A DNA stretch of 25,674 bases from CAZEBW01 sp964510205 (GCA_964510205.1 CAZEBW010000052.1:1-25674); one strand, 5' to 3'. Counted from the first letter of the stretch, positions 8,065 through 16,058 are shown. Numbers and translations: made by a program. Notes: generated from the letters alone by a model not told the origin.

Positions 8065-8093
8065 ATCATATCTTCTTTGGCCCAAAATGTCAA
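8065..8093 (-). promoter_or_regulatory. Sigma70-type promoter of the PrsW-like gene
   Basis: On the minus strand the -35 box TTGACA (plus-strand 8088-8093) and the -10 box TATGAT (8065-8070) are separated by exactly 17 bases. The start codon follows about 20 bases further on, giving a short leader that contains the GGAGG. Confidence 0.75.
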
Positions 8094-8102
8094 CCAAGCC
8101 TA

Positions 8103-8155
8103 CGTGATGCGTGATGCGTATTGCGTAGTGCGTAGTGCGTATTGCGTAGTGCGTG
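8103..8155. repeat. Degenerate TGCGTA/TGCGTG tandem words
   Basis: Roughly eight copies of a 6-8 base word (GTGATGCGT, ATTGCGTA, GTGCGTA) occur in a row. The two strands translate to repetitive peptides without coding character. Function unknown. Confidence 0.75.
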
Positions 8156-8220
8156 TATGCCTGCTGGATGTACTAATTGTACCACGAAAGGGTAAAAATG
8201 GCGATTGAGCAACAACGATG

Positions 8221-8300
8221 ATGGGGCGGTGGGGCGGTGGGGCGATGAGGCAACGAGGCGGTGGGGCGATGAGGCAACGAGGCAACGAGGTACCGAGGGG
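8221..8300. repeat. Degenerate GGGGCGGT/GAGGCAAC tandem words
   Basis: Words GTGGGGCG, GATGAGGC and AACGAGGC alternate for 80 bases, ending shortly before the homoserine dehydrogenase promoter. On the opposite strand they read GTTGCCTC and ATCGCCCC, like the run at 4107-4185. Confidence 0.75.
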
Positions 8301-8314
8301 AAGGGGCCAAGCTG

Positions 8315-8343
8315 TTGACAGCACCGAGATTTCGTGATATGCT
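8315..8343 (+). promoter_or_regulatory. Sigma70-type promoter upstream of hom
   Basis: TTGACA at 8315-8320 and TATGCT at 8338-8343 are separated by 17 bases. Transcription would start near 8350, immediately before a double hairpin, leaving a leader of about 85 bases. Confidence 0.7.
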
Positions 8344-8355
8344 ATGATCATTCTG

Positions 8356-8412
8356 GTAGGGGCAACCCCTGGCGGTTGCCCTTCGCGATCGGGTAAGGGC
8401 AAGCCTTACCCC
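8356..8412. repeat. Double hairpin in the hom leader
   Basis: GTAG is followed by a stem GGGCAA / TTGCCC and then by GGGTAAGG / CCTTACCC with loop GCAAG. The sequence lies between the promoter and the strong AAAAGGAGGAG ribosome site. It resembles a dispersed GTAGGGGCAAC-type repeat rather than a known riboswitch; no T-box or leader-peptide features were seen. Confidence 0.65.
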
Positions 8413-8435
8413 AACATAATTGAAAAGGAGGAGCT

Positions 8436-9476
8436 ATGGCAGTTCAGCAAGTCAAACTGGTGTTGATCGGCGTGGGCAACATCGGGCGGCGTTTCTTGGA
8501 CATCCTCGCTCGCAAGGGGGATAACCTGCGCACCCGATACGGCCTGGAGTTGATCTTGGTCGGAGCGGCGGATAGCTCCGGCGCGGCGCTGGCCGACGAC
8601 GGGCTAGATCCGCTACGGGTCATCCGGCTCAAGCAAGAGGGCCGGGGAGTGGCCGCCTACCCGCAGTATGGCGCACCCGGCCTGGGAGCGGTGGAGCTAG
8701 TCCAGCGGACCCAGGCCGACGTCCTGCTCGAAGCCTCGCCCACCAACCTGCAAGACGGCCAGCCGGGGCTGGGCTGCATGGAGGCCGCGCTGCGGCGGGG
8801 GATGCACGTGGTGACGGCCAACAAAGGGCCGCTGGTGCTGGCCTATTCCCAGCTCACCAAACTGGCAGCGGACAATGGCGTGAAGTTGGCCTTCAGCGCT
8901 GCGGTGGCGGGGGGGCTGCCCACGGTCAACATCGGACGGCGGGACTTGGCCGGGTCGGACATCCTGCGGCTGGAAGGCGTCCTGAACCTGACCACTAACT
9001 ACATCCTGACCCAGATGGCCGAAGGCAGGTACTACGCCGAAGCCCTGGCAGAAGCTCAGGCGGCGGGGCACGCCGAGGCCGATCCCAGCCTGGATGTGGA
9101 GGGCTGGGACGCAGCCAACAAGCTGGTCATCCTGGCCCAGAGCGTGCTCGGCCAGGCGGCCAGCTTGGAGGATGTGGAGGTTGAGGGCATAACCGGGATC
9201 GGGCCTGAGGAGCTGAAGCAGGCCGCAGCCAGTGGGAGAGTCATCAAGCTGATAGCGAGAGCCGAGAAGAAGGAAGACGGCGGCTATCACTTGAGCGTGC
9301 GGCCCACCTCGTTGGATCCCTTCCATCCCCTGGCCCGCCTCACAGCGCACCAGATGGGCATCGTCTACCACACCGACATCAACGGCGCCATCGCCGCGGT
9401 CATAGACGAAGAATCCCCCATGCCCACGGCGGCGGCCATGCTCAGGGACCTGATTAATATCTATTGGAACCCCTGA
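8436..9476 (+). CDS. hom: Homoserine dehydrogenase (short form, no ACT domain)
   Basis: The 346-residue enzyme reduces aspartate semialdehyde to homoserine with NAD(P)H, on the path to threonine, methionine and isoleucine. The N-terminal Rossmann motif GVGNIG is at 12-17. HVVTANKGPL (124-133, Lys130) and the catalytic-region signature DPSLDVEGWDAANKLVIL (216-233) are intact. There is no C-terminal ACT domain; the protein ends at the length of short homoserine dehydrogenases, so feedback control by threonine through ACT is not expected. The ATG has AAAAGGAGGAG upstream. The gene stands alone: neighbours are not threonine-pathway genes, and it converges with the UbiA gene. Confidence 0.93.
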   Translation: MAVQQVKLVLIGVGNIGRRFLDILARKGDNLRTRYGLELILVGAADSSGAALADDGLDPLRVIRLKQEGRGVAAYPQYGAPGLGAVELVQRTQADVLLEASPTNLQDGQPGLGCMEAALRRGMHVVTANKGPLVLAYSQLTKLAADNGVKLAFSAAVAGGLPTVNIGRRDLAGSDILRLEGVLNLTTNYILTQMAEGRYYAEALAEAQAAGHAEADPSLDVEGWDAANKLVILAQSVLGQAASLEDVEVEGITGIGPEELKQAAASGRVIKLIARAEKKEDGGYHLSVRPTSLDPFHPLARLTAHQMGIVYHTDINGAIAAVIDEESPMPTAAAMLRDLINIYWNP

Positions 9477-9497
9477 AAGTGCCTCATTTTCACGGAG

Positions 9498-9575
9498 TGT
9501 CATTGCGGGCGAAGCGAAGCAATCTCCTGTCGCCAAGTTGGGGATTGCTTCGTCACTCCGTTCCTCGCAATGACA
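9498..9575. repeat. TGTCATTGCG palindromic repeat between convergent genes
   Basis: The outer arms TGTCATTGCG (9498-9507) and CGCAATGACA (9566-9575) pair exactly. Inner arms GAAGCAATC (9516-9524) and GATTGCTTC (9543-9551) pair as well. This resembles the CATTGCGAGCGAAGC repeat type seen in many bacteria. It lies 21 bases after the hom stop and 7 bases from the UbiA stop, so it may also terminate both transcripts. Confidence 0.8.
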
Positions 9576-9582
9576 GAAGTGA

Positions 9583-10512
9583 TCAGAGGCCGAGCACGGT
9601 GGCCAGCACGTAGCCCACCGTCAGCAGCGCGTCCGTGCCCAGGATGGTCATCACATTGGCTCCCAGGGCGGGGACGAGCTTGGGGATGTCGTCGTAATGC
9701 CGCCGCGCGCCCTGAATCGCTTTCATCGCCAGGGGCGCCGTCAGCAGCGTGACCAGCGTCGGCCAGGGCATGAGTCCGAAAACCACCCCCAGCACGACGC
9801 TGAGGTAGGTGCACACCAGCAAAATGGTGTACAGCCAGACCGCCCTGCTCTTCCCCAGGGCCATCACCAGGTTTCGCCTCCCGACCTGCCTGTCGGCCTC
9901 CAGGTCGGGGAACTCGTTGAGGAGCAGGAGGTTGGCGGTGAGGAAGCCTGGCGCCAGCGAGGCCACGATCACCTCCCAGGTGTACTGCCCCGTCTGCACG
10001 AAGTAGGCCCCCAGCACCACCAGCGATCCCAACCCCAAGCCGGCGGCTACTTCACCGACCTGCCAGCGGGAGAGGTAGGGCGTGTAAAAGTAGGCGAACA
10101 GACCGCCCAGCAGGATCACCGGCAGCAGACCCCAGCCCCGGATGACGATGAAATAGACTCCGATCACCGCGTCTATAAAGAGACAGGCCATCCCCAGCAA
10201 ATAGGTCTGCCTGGGCTCGATCAGCCCGGCGGTCAGCATGCCGCTGCCGCCGCTGAAGGGCGTCTTCTGGGTTTCGAAATCCAAGCCACTCCGGTAGTCG
10301 AAGTACTCGTTGAACACGTTGACGCCTACGTGGGCCAGGATCGCCCCCACCCAGGCCAGCAGGAAGTGCCCCAAATGGAAGCTCCTGTCGTGCCAGGCGA
10401 CGGCCGTTCCGATGGGGGCCAGCACCAGGCTCAGCGCCAGAAACGGCCCTCTGATTTCCAGGAACCAGGTCTTGAGGGAGCCTGGCTTGAGATTCGTGCT
10501 CTGTTCGCTCAT
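9583..10512 (-). CDS. UbiA-family prenyltransferase, probably MenA-like
   Basis: The 309-residue integral membrane enzyme attaches a polyprenyl chain to an aromatic acceptor. The two Asp-rich magnesium-diphosphate motifs are NEYFDYRSGLD (68-78) and NEFPDLEADRQ (199-209). The spacing, the segment TPFSGGSGML and the overall length fit 1,4-dihydroxy-2-naphthoate polyprenyltransferase (menaquinone synthesis), but other UbiA members cannot be excluded without a tree. The start is the ATG at 10512, because AAAAGGAGA lies seven bases upstream. An in-frame ATG at 10554 would add 14 residues, but these come from a repeated AAACCTGGTTTCT word and there is no ribosome site. No other menaquinone genes are in the window. 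Confidence 0.88.
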   Translation of the reverse strand: MSEQSTNLKPGSLKTWFLEIRGPFLALSLVLAPIGTAVAWHDRSFHLGHFLLAWVGAILAHVGVNVFNEYFDYRSGLDFETQKTPFSGGSGMLTAGLIEPRQTYLLGMACLFIDAVIGVYFIVIRGWGLLPVILLGGLFAYFYTPYLSRWQVGEVAAGLGLGSLVVLGAYFVQTGQYTWEVIVASLAPGFLTANLLLLNEFPDLEADRQVGRRNLVMALGKSRAVWLYTILLVCTYLSVVLGVVFGLMPWPTLVTLLTAPLAMKAIQGARRHYDDIPKLVPALGANVMTILGTDALLTVGYVLATVLGL

Positions 10513-10582
10513 TAAAGTCTCCTTTTGCTTGTTCAGAAACCAGGTTTTTGCCAAAGATTCGCTACCGGACAGTTTTTGGGAA

Positions 10583-10670
10583 CACGAATGTCACGAATGA
10601 ACGAATCACACGAATTCAGTTAGAATAGATAGAAAGCATTCGTGAGATTCGCATATTCGTGCCATTCGTA
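10583..10670. repeat. Degenerate ACGAATG/ATTCGTG word repeat
   Basis: The spacer between UbiA and ArfB holds CACGAATG and AACGAATC words, then their inverted forms CATTCGTG, ATTCGC, ATTCGTG and CATTCGTA. The two groups could fold on each other. AAACCAGG words flank it (10533-10550, 10677-10690). No gene or terminator was recognised. Confidence 0.7.
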
Positions 10671-10693
10671 ATTAGACCCTGGTTTCTCACAGG

Positions 10694-11131
10694 TCAATAC
10701 TCGTCCGGCCGCACGGGGCGGCGGCGGCGCTTCTTCTCGCTGCGGCGGCGTTTCTGCTCTAGCCGCCGTTCGCGCGCCGCGCGCGAGGGGCGGGTGGGCA
10801 GCCGCCTTTTGCGAACCCGCAGCGCATCCCGCATCAACTCCTGGAAGCGCTCCACCACCTCTTCCCGATTCCGATGCTGGCTGCGGGTCTCTTGGGAGAC
10901 CAGGTGCAGGACGCCCTCTGTGTCAAGGCGCGACTTCAGCTTCCTGAGCGCGCGCCGCCGCTGCGTCTCGTTGAGACTGGGCGAGTTGGCCACGTCGAAC
11001 AGCAGTTCCACCTGGGTGGCGGAGCGGTTGGCGTGTTGCCCGCCAGGCCCGCCGCTGCGGGCGAAGCGGAAGCTCAGCTCGGACATGGGGATGGATACGC
11101 TTTTCGTGATCTGCACCGTGTTCTCGTTCAT
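10694..11131 (-). CDS. arfB: ArfB-like peptidyl-tRNA hydrolase (ribosome rescue)
   Basis: The 145-residue protein hydrolyses peptidyl-tRNA on ribosomes stalled without a stop codon. The catalytic GGPGGQ is at 27-32, followed by HANRSATQVELLFDV as in the release-factor domain. The protein lacks codon-recognition domains and ends in a long basic tail (RRSEKKRRRRPVRP), which in this family inserts into the empty mRNA channel. The length matches E. coli ArfB (140 aa). The start at 11131 (MNENTVQITKSV) agrees with the family start and has AGGAG 11 bases upstream. A longer frame to 11221 translates into hairpin-repeat sequence and was rejected. Confidence 0.93.
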   Translation of the reverse strand: MNENTVQITKSVSIPMSELSFRFARSGGPGGQHANRSATQVELLFDVANSPSLNETQRRRALRKLKSRLDTEGVLHLVSQETRSQHRNREEVVERFQELMRDALRVRKRRLPTRPSRAARERRLEQKRRRSEKKRRRRPVRPDEY

Positions 11132-11179
11132 GATGGAACAAACTCCTATTTCAAACCACTGTACCTCTGTGCCATTCCG

Positions 11180-11339
11180 CCTGCACGGGCATGAATTGGT
11201 GGCCCCATCCGCTATCCGCACGGGCAGAAGTGCCCGTGCTACGAAACGACGCCGGATGAATCCGGCTAGCCCCGTTCACGGGGCGCTGCTCCGCAGCCCG
11301 ACGACGCCGCTTCGCTTACGGCACAACCGTCGGGCGGTT
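11180..11339. repeat. Degenerate REP-like hairpin cluster
   Basis: GCACGGGCA/TGCCCGTGC (11218-11239) is followed by CTAC, then GCCGGAT/ATCCGGC and CCCCG/CGGGG hairpins and a CCCGACG...CGTCGGGC stem. The order and spacing match the units at 15731-16060, but with substitutions (GAAG loop; GCAG instead of GTAG). A truncated copy of the first arm is at 11182-11194. It lies between the restriction enzyme stop and arfB. Confidence 0.8.
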
Positions 11340-14300
11340 CTATGCCCCCGACCGTCCCTCCACCACCGCCACCTCCTCCTCTGTCAGCCCATACAGCCGA
11401 TACACAATCTGGTCAATGAGCCGATCGGTGCGGGCGATGCGGGCTTGGACTTCGACCAGTTCCTGGCTCAACTCCACCAGCGGCGTGAGGTCGGCGTCGG
11501 GGTCGAAGGCGGGCACGCGGGCGAGCTGCAGTTTCTTCATCGTGGTGCGGGTGTAGCCGCCGGGGAACGACTTGGCGTTGGCGAACTCGCCCAGCACCTG
11601 GAAGGCGTGCTGGTAGTAGCGCGCCTTCTCGTCGCTCAGCGGCAGGCGGTAGACTGGCGCCCACTGGCGGGCGATGCGGTTTTCGCCCTCTTCGTACTGC
11701 CATTCTTGCCAATCCGCGTCGGGGTCGCGCAGCTTGAGCTGGACCTGGAGCTCCCACCCCTCGACTTCGCTGGGGACAAGCCGCAGCCCGTCAACGTCGT
11801 GGTGGACGGCGCTCAGATCATAGACCTTTGAGGTTTCGGAAACCTCAAAGGTCTTGACGCGCTCCCCATATTTGATCTCGTCGGCGAAGGCGTCAGTGAA
11901 TTTGATGAAGGGGATGCCTCGGTCGAGGAACTTGAAGGGATCGAGGGCCTTTCCCAGGCGCTGGCGCTGTTTGTGCAGCTCGATCATCCGTTCGGCGAGG
12001 TGGGCCAGCAAGTCGTGGACCACGTCGGCCTGCTCATGCTCGGTGTCGGTCGAGCCGTCGGCGGCGAGGCGAGCGCTCAGCCATCGGCCGAGTTTGGAAT
12101 CACTGAAGGCACTGAAGGCCACTGAGTCCACTGAGGCTTTTTCAGTGCTTTCAATCCACTCAGTGGCCTCAGTGATTCCAGCCGCCACCAGCCGCTCGCG
12201 CTCGTCGGCAGGGGTGGTGAACTCGATGCGCCGGATGGGGAGATGATCCGCGAATCCTTTTCGGAAGCCCATCGTGCGTGTCGAGAAGTTGAATACAAAT
12301 CGATGAAGATACCAAGCGGCAAAAGTGGAATTGATCAAGGCCAGTAAGTAATGATAGCTGTACTCTTCCGCTGTCAAAACGACGGTCGTCACTGTATCGA
12401 AGGCAAGTAGGGCTTCCTCATCAAAGGTGGCCATCGGGATTATTCGTGGATGTGGCTTTGTCACGTGAGCAACAATCCGTTGAACGACCAACTTCTTTTT
12501 CAAGTGCCGCTTCGTCATAGAAGGAGAGAGGTACTCTTTCGGCAATCGCGGGAAGGTTCCGACAAATCGATACCTGGCGATGTTGTCTCCGATAATCATA
12601 GGTATGCCTTTATCAACAGTTAACTCCGACTTAATGTTCTTTATGCCAAAGAATAGACTAGCTACATCGCCAAGAGGGACCGAAGCAGCTCCGATCTTCT
12701 CAAATGTCGCCTCAAACTCATCAAAGGCATATATTGGCCATAATCGTGGTGAAAGCTTTGATGCATCAAGGGAATAATCGTCAATGATGAGATCGCCTTT
12801 AACAAGACCCACACGGATTCGTTTTATCGGTCGCTCAGACGCCACTACTATGACCTGTTCCAGCAGCACTTCCCCAAATGCTTCACTCACATCAATTATC
12901 GAGTTAACTTGAACACCGTCCGGCTGATGAAGCGCCATTCGCACATCTTGCCAAGTCGGAGTATGCAAAACCTGCTTGGGAATGATCATGCCCCAGTTTG
13001 AAGGTTTCGCAAGCACTTGGAAGCATTGCTCTACGAAATACTCAGCGATGTTCTCACTCTCTGCCCTTCCCAAGCTCGCATCCATGAATTCGTCAATCTC
13101 ACCAGTCACTCGGTAGCCATACGGCGGATTCCCCATCACCGCATCAAACCCCGGATTCTGTTTCCAATCGCTCCGCTCCAGGTCTATGAACACTTCGGGA
13201 AACTCCAGCTCCCAATGGAAAAATCGCCTCTCTCGCCACAGGGCGCGGGCTTTGTCCACCGCCTGGCGGTACTCCGACGCCAGGTCCACGTCCTCGTCCA
13301 CCACCGCCTGCAGCGCCTCCTGGCCGTAGAGCCGCAGGAACTCGTCGGCGCGGTCGTTGCCGAAGTGGCGGCTGACCCACAGGTCGAGCACGCGCTTGTA
13401 GGGCAGCATGGCCTTCTCGAAAGCGGCGTATTTCTCCGCACTCTGCTCCACCTCCTGGAACGTGGCGTCGGTGTAGGCCGCCACGTCGCGCATCAACGAG
13501 GTGGCGGTCAGCAGGCCGGCGAACGGGCCGCCGAACATGTGGATCTGGCCCGTATCCTCGGCCTCCAACGCCTGGCGCACCTCGTCCACCTGCGCCCCGA
13601 TCAGCGAGTTGCCGACCTTCAGGTGGTGGTTCAGGAAGCTGAGCGGCGCACCGACGGTGAACGAATCGAGCCACAAGCTCAGCTTGGCCAGCTCCGTGGC
13701 CATCGGATTCAGGTCCACGCCGTAGATGCAGCGCTTCATCACCATGCGCTTCAGCAGGCTGGTGTCCTTGAGCTGCTCGGCGTCAATCTCGATCCCCTGC
13801 CGCGCCAGCTCCTCCACGATCTGCTGGCGGATGTCGGCGATGCGGCGCAGCACCGGGTTCTGGGGAAACTCGTTGAGCACCACGATCAGGTGCTCGGCCA
13901 GCCAGTCGGTGGCGTAGACCAGGAAATGGCCGCTGCCCATGGCCGGATCGCAGACTTTGACGCCCAGCAGCGCATCCACGGCCTCTCGCTCCCACGGCTC
14001 CAGTTTCTTCAGCAGGGTGCGCCTTTCGTCCTTCCAGCGCGTCACCCAGGCGTCCGCCCGATCGGGGTCGGCAGCCAGCTTTCCCTCGATCTCCTGCACC
14101 CGCTGCCGGCGCGGCTCGATCTCATCCATCAGCTCGCGGAAGCGGCCCGCTCGTTCGCCCAGCACCGGCCCCAGCGTCTGCTCGACGATGTACTCCACGA
14201 TGTAGTGCGGCGTGTAGTACGAGCCGGTCGCTTTGCGCTCGCCCTTGTCGTTCTCCAGATAGAGCTCGTCCTGCCGGATCACCTTCAGCGGATTGCTGAC

Positions 14301-15677
14301 CTCTTCGACCGGTCTGTAGACCTCAGCGCCTTTGGACTTGGTCACCGCTAGGTCTCGCTCGGCGATGCGCAAGTGAAACTCCAGCAATCCTTCGTAGATG
14401 GAGCCCAACTGCTCCACGTTCAGCGATTTGTAGTCAATGAAGCGGTGCTGGCCGGTCTCGGGGTCGCGCTCGCGGGTCAGCAGAGCCAACGCCGGCGCCA
14501 GGTAGACGTCGGCCATGCGGTGCGTGTTCAGGAAGGCGTTCTTGGGGTTGTCCCGACGGAAGAGGCCGCCGTTGTAGCGGGGCACGTTCAGCGCAGGATC
14601 GCCGCGATCAATGATGCGGAACAGGCCGCCCAGATCGTTCCAGATGTCGGTAGAGACGGGGCTCAGCGTTTGGCCCGCGCCGATGCGGTGGGCCACGTCG
14701 CGCTTGAGGTGTGTCAGACTGTAACCGTAGTAGCCGTGGCGATCCTCCACCGGCAGCAGCCCCCGCGCCTCAGCGTGCAGCAGGAACAACAGCCGATACA
14801 GCAAGCGCAGCGTGCCCTGGTAGACCTCGGCCAGGCTCTCCTGCGTCTCGACCGTCACGCCGCCATTCGTGCGCCGGTATGCCAAAAAGCCCGTCGCCAG
14901 GTGGACGAAGATGCGCTCGAAGATGAGGTCCTTGAGACGCTTCTCCAGCTCGACGCCATAGTTGACCGAACCTTCGTACACCGCTTCCAAGAAGCTCTGG
15001 TCGGTCTGGGGATCCCTTTCGAAGGCCGCCGCGCGGAAGAAGAGGTAGAAGTAGCGGAAGGCTTCAACATTGTCCGATTCTAGTATCCGCGCCAGGTCAA
15101 CCTCGAAGTAAGTGTCCACTCGCGAGCGGGCGTGGGCGTAGTACAGCCGCCACAACTGGCCGTTGGTCAGCACGCCCCAGTCCACGCCGGTGGCCACCAG
15201 GTAGTTGACGATCTGGAAGCTGGGGTTGGCGTTGCTCAGCTCGTCTCGCGCATCGTCCACCTTGCGGTCCAGCGGTCGGCCCCAATACTTGGCGTCGGCC
15301 ACGGCGGCGGCGCGGGCGTAGTAGGCGCCCTCTTGATCGCGGAAGCGCTGGGCCTCGGCCTTGTCCTGGGCGCGGGTGAACAGGGCGTAGTCGGGCCAAT
15401 TGAGCCGGCCCTGGCGCGTAACCGAAGTCTGAACCTCAAACTCGAAGCCCAGCACGTCACGCAGCAGTGGGCGGATGAACTCGTCCTCCGTTTGAGCCTC
15501 ATTGAGGCCCTCCAGGATGTCCCGCTTGGCCTCATAGAGCTCTTGCAGTTGGGCGAAAGCATCGCCGATGTCCTCTTCCCACTCCGGGTGAGCGTCCATC
15601 CGCTCAACCAGGTAGTGGTCAGAGAAGAGCGCCTGGTTGGAGAAGTATTTGGCTGTTTGCTCGTCTTCGGTAGGCAT
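11340..15677 (-). CDS. Type IIG restriction-modification enzyme (Eco57I-like)
   Basis: The 1445-residue single-chain enzyme is expected to methylate and cut DNA. Residues 1-250 look like a PD-(D/E)xK nuclease module: PD at 95-96 and DAK at 128-130, the latter in AVADAKYWGRP. The N6-adenine methyltransferase core has motif I DPAMGSGHF from residue 577 and motif IV NPPY at 850-853. Downstream is a TaqI-like target-recognition region (about 855-1146), followed by a C-terminal domain. The target-recognition region is clearly AT-richer than the rest of the gene. Three repeat-derived inserts keep the frame, near residues 1167-1194, 1275-1285 and 1298-1308. The start has AGAGGA seven bases upstream. 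PglX-type (BREX) methyltransferases are related, but no BREX partner gene is present. Target site unknown. Confidence 0.88.
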   Translation of the reverse strand: MPTEDEQTAKYFSNQALFSDHYLVERMDAHPEWEEDIGDAFAQLQELYEAKRDILEGLNEAQTEDEFIRPLLRDVLGFEFEVQTSVTRQGRLNWPDYALFTRAQDKAEAQRFRDQEGAYYARAAAVADAKYWGRPLDRKVDDARDELSNANPSFQIVNYLVATGVDWGVLTNGQLWRLYYAHARSRVDTYFEVDLARILESDNVEAFRYFYLFFRAAAFERDPQTDQSFLEAVYEGSVNYGVELEKRLKDLIFERIFVHLATGFLAYRRTNGGVTVETQESLAEVYQGTLRLLYRLLFLLHAEARGLLPVEDRHGYYGYSLTHLKRDVAHRIGAGQTLSPVSTDIWNDLGGLFRIIDRGDPALNVPRYNGGLFRRDNPKNAFLNTHRMADVYLAPALALLTRERDPETGQHRFIDYKSLNVEQLGSIYEGLLEFHLRIAERDLAVTKSKGAEVYRPVEEVSNPLKVIRQDELYLENDKGERKATGSYYTPHYIVEYIVEQTLGPVLGERAGRFRELMDEIEPRRQRVQEIEGKLAADPDRADAWVTRWKDERRTLLKKLEPWEREAVDALLGVKVCDPAMGSGHFLVYATDWLAEHLIVVLNEFPQNPVLRRIADIRQQIVEELARQGIEIDAEQLKDTSLLKRMVMKRCIYGVDLNPMATELAKLSLWLDSFTVGAPLSFLNHHLKVGNSLIGAQVDEVRQALEAEDTGQIHMFGGPFAGLLTATSLMRDVAAYTDATFQEVEQSAEKYAAFEKAMLPYKRVLDLWVSRHFGNDRADEFLRLYGQEALQAVVDEDVDLASEYRQAVDKARALWRERRFFHWELEFPEVFIDLERSDWKQNPGFDAVMGNPPYGYRVTGEIDEFMDASLGRAESENIAEYFVEQCFQVLAKPSNWGMIIPKQVLHTPTWQDVRMALHQPDGVQVNSIIDVSEAFGEVLLEQVIVVASERPIKRIRVGLVKGDLIIDDYSLDASKLSPRLWPIYAFDEFEATFEKIGAASVPLGDVASLFFGIKNIKSELTVDKGIPMIIGDNIARYRFVGTFPRLPKEYLSPSMTKRHLKKKLVVQRIVAHVTKPHPRIIPMATFDEEALLAFDTVTTVVLTAEEYSYHYLLALINSTFAAWYLHRFVFNFSTRTMGFRKGFADHLPIRRIEFTTPADERERLVAAGITEATEWIESTEKASVDSVAFSAFSDSKLGRWLSARLAADGSTDTEHEQADVVHDLLAHLAERMIELHKQRQRLGKALDPFKFLDRGIPFIKFTDAFADEIKYGERVKTFEVSETSKVYDLSAVHHDVDGLRLVPSEVEGWELQVQLKLRDPDADWQEWQYEEGENRIARQWAPVYRLPLSDEKARYYQHAFQVLGEFANAKSFPGGYTRTTMKKLQLARVPAFDPDADLTPLVELSQELVEVQARIARTDRLIDQIVYRLYGLTEEEVAVVEGRSGA
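11754..11785. repeat. LVPSEVEG-type insertion in the restriction enzyme
   Basis: On the minus strand this short stretch reads LRLVPSEVEGW. In my recollection the SEVEG peptide is a hallmark of a dispersed repeat found translated in many unrelated proteins of Chloroflexota. Only one copy is in this window, so the call rests on that memory and on its place in a linker. Confidence 0.35.
11822..11854. repeat. In-frame 33-nt perfect palindrome inside the restriction enzyme
   Basis: The arms AGACCTTTGAGGTTTC (11822-11837) and GAAACCTCAAAGGTCT (11839-11854) are exact reverse complements around one G. The structure (16-1-16, 33 nt) equals that of the mfd palindrome at 1511. The peptide on the coding strand is about KTFEVSETSKV, close to QTVRVSETLTV in Mfd. 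Confidence 0.9.
12096..12179. repeat. In-frame CACTGA word repeat inside the restriction enzyme
   Basis: This 84-base segment (28 codons) begins GGAATCACTGA and ends TCAGTGATTCC. It is filled with degenerate CACTGA(A)GGC words in both orientations. It encodes a low-complexity stretch containing TEATEWIESTEKASVDS and then AFSAFSDS. Its ends pair over 11 bases. The length is a multiple of three and the frame is intact. Confidence 0.7.
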
Positions 15678-15730
15678 TTGTTTTTCCTCTCAGCACGGCG
15701 CTGCCCGGGCATGAAGGCATGAAGCCATCC

Positions 15731-16058
15731 GCACGGGCATGAAGTGCCCGTGCTACGGAACGGCGCCAGATCAATCTGGCTAGCTAGCCTTGTTCACGGG
15801 GCGCTGCTCTGTAGCGCGGTGACGCCGCTTCGCTTACGACTTCATCACCGCGCGGCTTCATCACCCCACCGCCGCTTGGACTTAGGCGGTGCCAGCCCGC
15901 ACGGGCATGAAGTGCCCGTGCTACGAAGCAGCGCCAGATTAATCTGGCTAGCCCCGTTCACGGGGCGCTGCTCCGTAGCGCGGTGACGCCGCTTCGCTTA
16001 CGACTTCATCACCGCGCGGCTTCATCACCCCACCGCCGCTTGGACTTAGGCGGTGCCA
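15731..16058. repeat. Two tandem REP-like hairpin units upstream of the restriction enzyme
   Basis: Two near-identical units start at 15731 and 15899 (period 168; the next block follows after 160). Each has, in order: GCACGGGCA/TGCCCGTGC with loop TGAAG followed by CTAC; GCCAGAT/ATCTGGC; CCCCG/CGGGG; GTAG with a GCGCGGTGA/TCACCGCGC stem; and CACCGCC/GGCGGTG. This gene-free stretch of about 480 bases before the transposase holds nothing else recognisable. Confidence 0.88.

Noticed and set aside
8100..8402. A 100-codon minus-strand frame in the hom upstream region
   Set aside because: The translation is repetitive (RCLIAPPP, TTQYALRTTQYA) because the DNA is word repeat; it also covers the hom promoter.
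10513..10554. Longer start for the UbiA-like protein (14 extra residues)
   Set aside because: No ribosome site there, while AAAAGGAGA precedes the ATG at 10512. The extension comes from a repeated word.
13017..14351. A 444-codon plus-strand frame inside the restriction enzyme gene
   Set aside because: Antisense to conserved methyltransferase motifs; it has no domain or ribosome-site support. The plus-strand frames at 14373-15083 and 15132-15722 are rejected for the same reason.
11340..15677. BREX PglX assignment for the large methyltransferase
   Set aside because: No PglZ, BrxC or other BREX genes nearby, and an N-terminal nuclease-like module is present, which fits type IIG better.
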